A stretch of DNA of 64,000 bases, taken from NCBI GenBank assembly GCA_947259725.1, contig CAMYNM010000005.1:62001-126000 (forward strand), read 5' to 3'. Both the position numbers and the translations under genes were made by a program. Below, one piece after another: positions 62,547-64,000 of the stretch. The first letter of the stretch is position 1. Each line of letters starts with the position of its first letter. Under the pieces are notes generated by a model. The model had not been told where the DNA came from. It ran no database searches and was given only the letters and a program-made list of their open reading frames with translations. Origin of the DNA: CALZIK01 sp945787635 (GTDB lineage Bacteria > Acidobacteriota > Thermoanaerobaculia > Multivoradales > JAHEKO01).

Positions 62547-63404
62547 TTAGTGAGCTGTAGCTTCCTCATGGTCGTCATGATGAAAGACGACCGACATCCC
62601 GATGAACAACGTCGTCAAGAAGGTAAAGATGAACGCCTGCAGGAAAGCGACGAAGATCTCGAGCAGGCTGATGCCGACGCTGCCGAGCACCGCCGGAATC
62701 GCGACCCCGAAGCCGGCGCCGGCGCTGACGCTACCGGCTGCCAGAATGAATCCCAGCAGAACCGCCAAAATCAAATGGCCGGCAAGCATGTTGGCGAACA
62801 GTCGAACCGCCAGAGCGAACGTTTTGGCCAGAAGACCCGCGATCTCGACCGGCACCAGGATCGGCGCCATCCACCAGGGCCCGGGGCAGAAGTGCTTCAG
62901 GTACTCGATCTTGCCCAACCGTAGCCCGTTGATCACCATCATCACCAGGGTGATCACGGCCAATGTGCCGGTCACCCAGATGTTGCCGGTCGCGGTGCCG
63001 CCGATGTGGACGCCGAAGGCGAGCGGCGTGATCACTCCGATGGGCAGCATTCCCAGAAGATTGATCGTCAGCACGAAGAAGAACAACGACCAGACGTACT
63101 TGATGAAGCGATCGGTGTGCTCACCCAATGTCGGCTCGGCGACTTCCTTGCGCAGGTACTGACAGATCACCTCGATCGCGCCGGCAAAGCCGGTGGTCAC
63201 CAGACGATCGATGTCGCCGGTCTTGCGCGAGCGCCGGAACGCGAGCGGCAAAACGACGCACAAAACGAGGCCGGCCAGGATGGTCATGGCGATGTGATCG
63301 CTCATGAGCGTCACCACACCTTCAGGGGTGAGGAGACCGGCATCCAGCTCGGCCTCGACGATCGGATGCTGGACGACGTGATCGAGCGGATTCGTACCAG
63401 TCAT
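62547..63404 (-). CDS. atpB: F1Fo ATP synthase a subunit
   Basis: 285 residues. Five to six membrane helices; the essential Arg is in ALAVRLFANMLAGHLILAVL, and the C-terminal helix FLQAFIFTFLTTLFIGMSVV is typical. It forms the proton channel against the c ring. A 112-base gap separates it from atpE. Confidence 0.95.
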   Translation of the reverse strand: MTGTNPLDHVVQHPIVEAELDAGLLTPEGVVTLMSDHIAMTILAGLVLCVVLPLAFRRSRKTGDIDRLVTTGFAGAIEVICQYLRKEVAEPTLGEHTDRFIKYVWSLFFFVLTINLLGMLPIGVITPLAFGVHIGGTATGNIWVTGTLAVITLVMMVINGLRLGKIEYLKHFCPGPWWMAPILVPVEIAGLLAKTFALAVRLFANMLAGHLILAVLLGFILAAGSVSAGAGFGVAIPAVLGSVGISLLEIFVAFLQAFIFTFLTTLFIGMSVVFHHDDHEEATAH

Positions 63405-63486
63405 GGACCCGAGAAACGTTCGTCTGCAGGGATATTCAGACCGGCCGCTGGCCGGACGCGTGGATTATAGAGGCTTGTGACGTCTT

Positions 63487-63885
63487 TCACAAGCTCCGAA
63501 AGGCACGCAGAGCAAAGCCGGTGTCCACCACCAGAAGGGTCAGATAGCAGGCGGCCAGCCACAGTAGAAAGGGCTCGAGGGCCGGCGCCGCGAGAAACCC
63601 CACTGCCAGGGCTGCCAGGGCCACGGCGCCCAACCGCAGCGTCATCGCCGCCAGAAACCTCGAAGCGCCGGCAATCGCGTGGGCGGAGCCACGCGGCGAG
63701 CCCCTTTGGACACCGCCTGCGAGCGGCACGACACCGACGACCGAGCCGAACAGAGCCACGGTGCTGGCCCAGAGCGCCGCCTCGATCGCTTCCCGGCCGT
63801 ACACGCGAGGCAGGAGGAGACACCCGACGACAGCGAGGGCGACGGTGGCCAGAACGGCGACCGCCAGAAACCGCGCAAGACTCAT
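63487..63885 (-). CDS. Four-helix membrane protein, probable AtpI-like subunit
   Basis: 132 residues with four hydrophobic helices (FLAVAVLATVALAVVGCLLL, ALWASTVALFGSVVGVVPLA, LGAVALAALAVGFLAAPALE, LLWLAACYLTLLVVDTGFAL). Position directly upstream of atpB is where AtpI, an assembly factor for the c ring, is normally found. Sequence resemblance is weak, so the name is based mainly on place and topology. Its ATG overlaps the stop of the upstream ORF (ATGA). Confidence 0.65.
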   Translation of the reverse strand: MSLARFLAVAVLATVALAVVGCLLLPRVYGREAIEAALWASTVALFGSVVGVVPLAGGVQRGSPRGSAHAIAGASRFLAAMTLRLGAVALAALAVGFLAAPALEPFLLWLAACYLTLLVVDTGFALRAFRSL

Positions 63886-64000
63886 CGGGGATCCGGCTCT
63901 TCGCCAGCGCTCGCGCTTTTAGAACCGGAGGTCGAACCGGGGACCGACTCGGAACGGTTCCGGGAGGTCGCGCTGGCCGCGGAGGAACCGGCCGCGATCC
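63882..64000 (-). CDS. C-terminal tail of an upstream gene (partial)
   Basis: A frame open to the window edge closes with TGA at 63882-63884, overlapping the AtpI-like ATG. The 38 visible residues are Ser/Arg/Gly-rich and acidic at the end (...SASAGEEPDPR), a disordered tail. It could belong to an AtpZ-like or other protein that starts the operon; too little is visible to name it. Confidence 0.45.
   Translation of the reverse strand, partial: IAAGSSAASATSRNRSESVPGSTSGSKSASAGEEPDPR

Overview
This is a high-GC bacterial chromosome segment coding on both strands. There are no phage genes, no CRISPR array, no insertion sequence and no rRNA. The best guess for the host is a Gram-negative acidobacterium, perhaps of the Thermoanaerobaculia type. 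The reasons are a TonB receptor, FadL and other outer-membrane barrels, Mpl-type murein recycling, a Ser/Thr kinase with an ECF-type sigma domain, propeller-amidohydrolases, GYD-domain proteins, and secreted FG-GAP, CAP and LamG proteins that end in a shared beta tail. The taxonomic call is inference from gene content, not from a marker gene.

Layout. 1-5191: tail of a barrel protein, then two overlapping genes: a periplasmic-TPR/membrane/cytoplasmic P-loop ATPase, and a single protein fusing a P-loop ATPase, a Ser/Thr kinase and an ECF-type sigma factor. 5210-18508: envelope and secreted proteins (barrel protein, two paralogous secreted proteins of which one has a GIN-like domain, serine hydrolase, sulfatase-like lipoprotein), CBS protein, GYD protein, arginase family enzyme, TolB-propeller amidohydrolase, TonB receptor. 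18684-28198: FG-GAP/LamG secreted protein, PLP lyase with ornithine-cyclodeaminase-like partner, GYD protein coupled to a saccharopine-dehydrogenase-like protein that lacks any ATG/GTG/TTG start, cNMP-binding protein, two SRPBCC proteins. 28207-34006: UbiB kinase overlapping a degenerate UbiB paralogue, a coiled-coil protein, a class III cyclase. 34045-41721: three-gene ABC-2 exporter, divergent from a free-standing condensation enzyme / acyl carrier protein / fatty-acyl-AMP-ligase-like cassette, then FadL.

41889-46360: a secreted CAP protein, then a gene-poor, visibly lower-GC patch holding a TIR-domain gene overlapping a small ORF, a toxin-gene remnant, a small secreted protein and tRNA-Glu(CTC). 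46485-53159: VOC protein and the cell-wall set amidase - GerMN - murI - rph, a DUF1573 protein, and mpl. 53267-56230: TPR membrane protein, RDD protein, small membrane protein. 56248-64000: a complete F1Fo ATP synthase operon on the minus strand (I-like, a, c, b, delta, alpha, gamma, beta, epsilon).

What stands out. The ATPase-kinase-sigma fusion with its membrane ATPase partner looks like a compact one- or two-protein signal transduction route from periplasm to promoter. Other points are the small NRPS-like lipid cassette facing its own exporter, the UbiB/pseudo-UbiB pair, the TIR locus, a 73-residue insertion in the ATP synthase alpha subunit, and a family of short intergenic palindromes ending in GCTAC at eight places.
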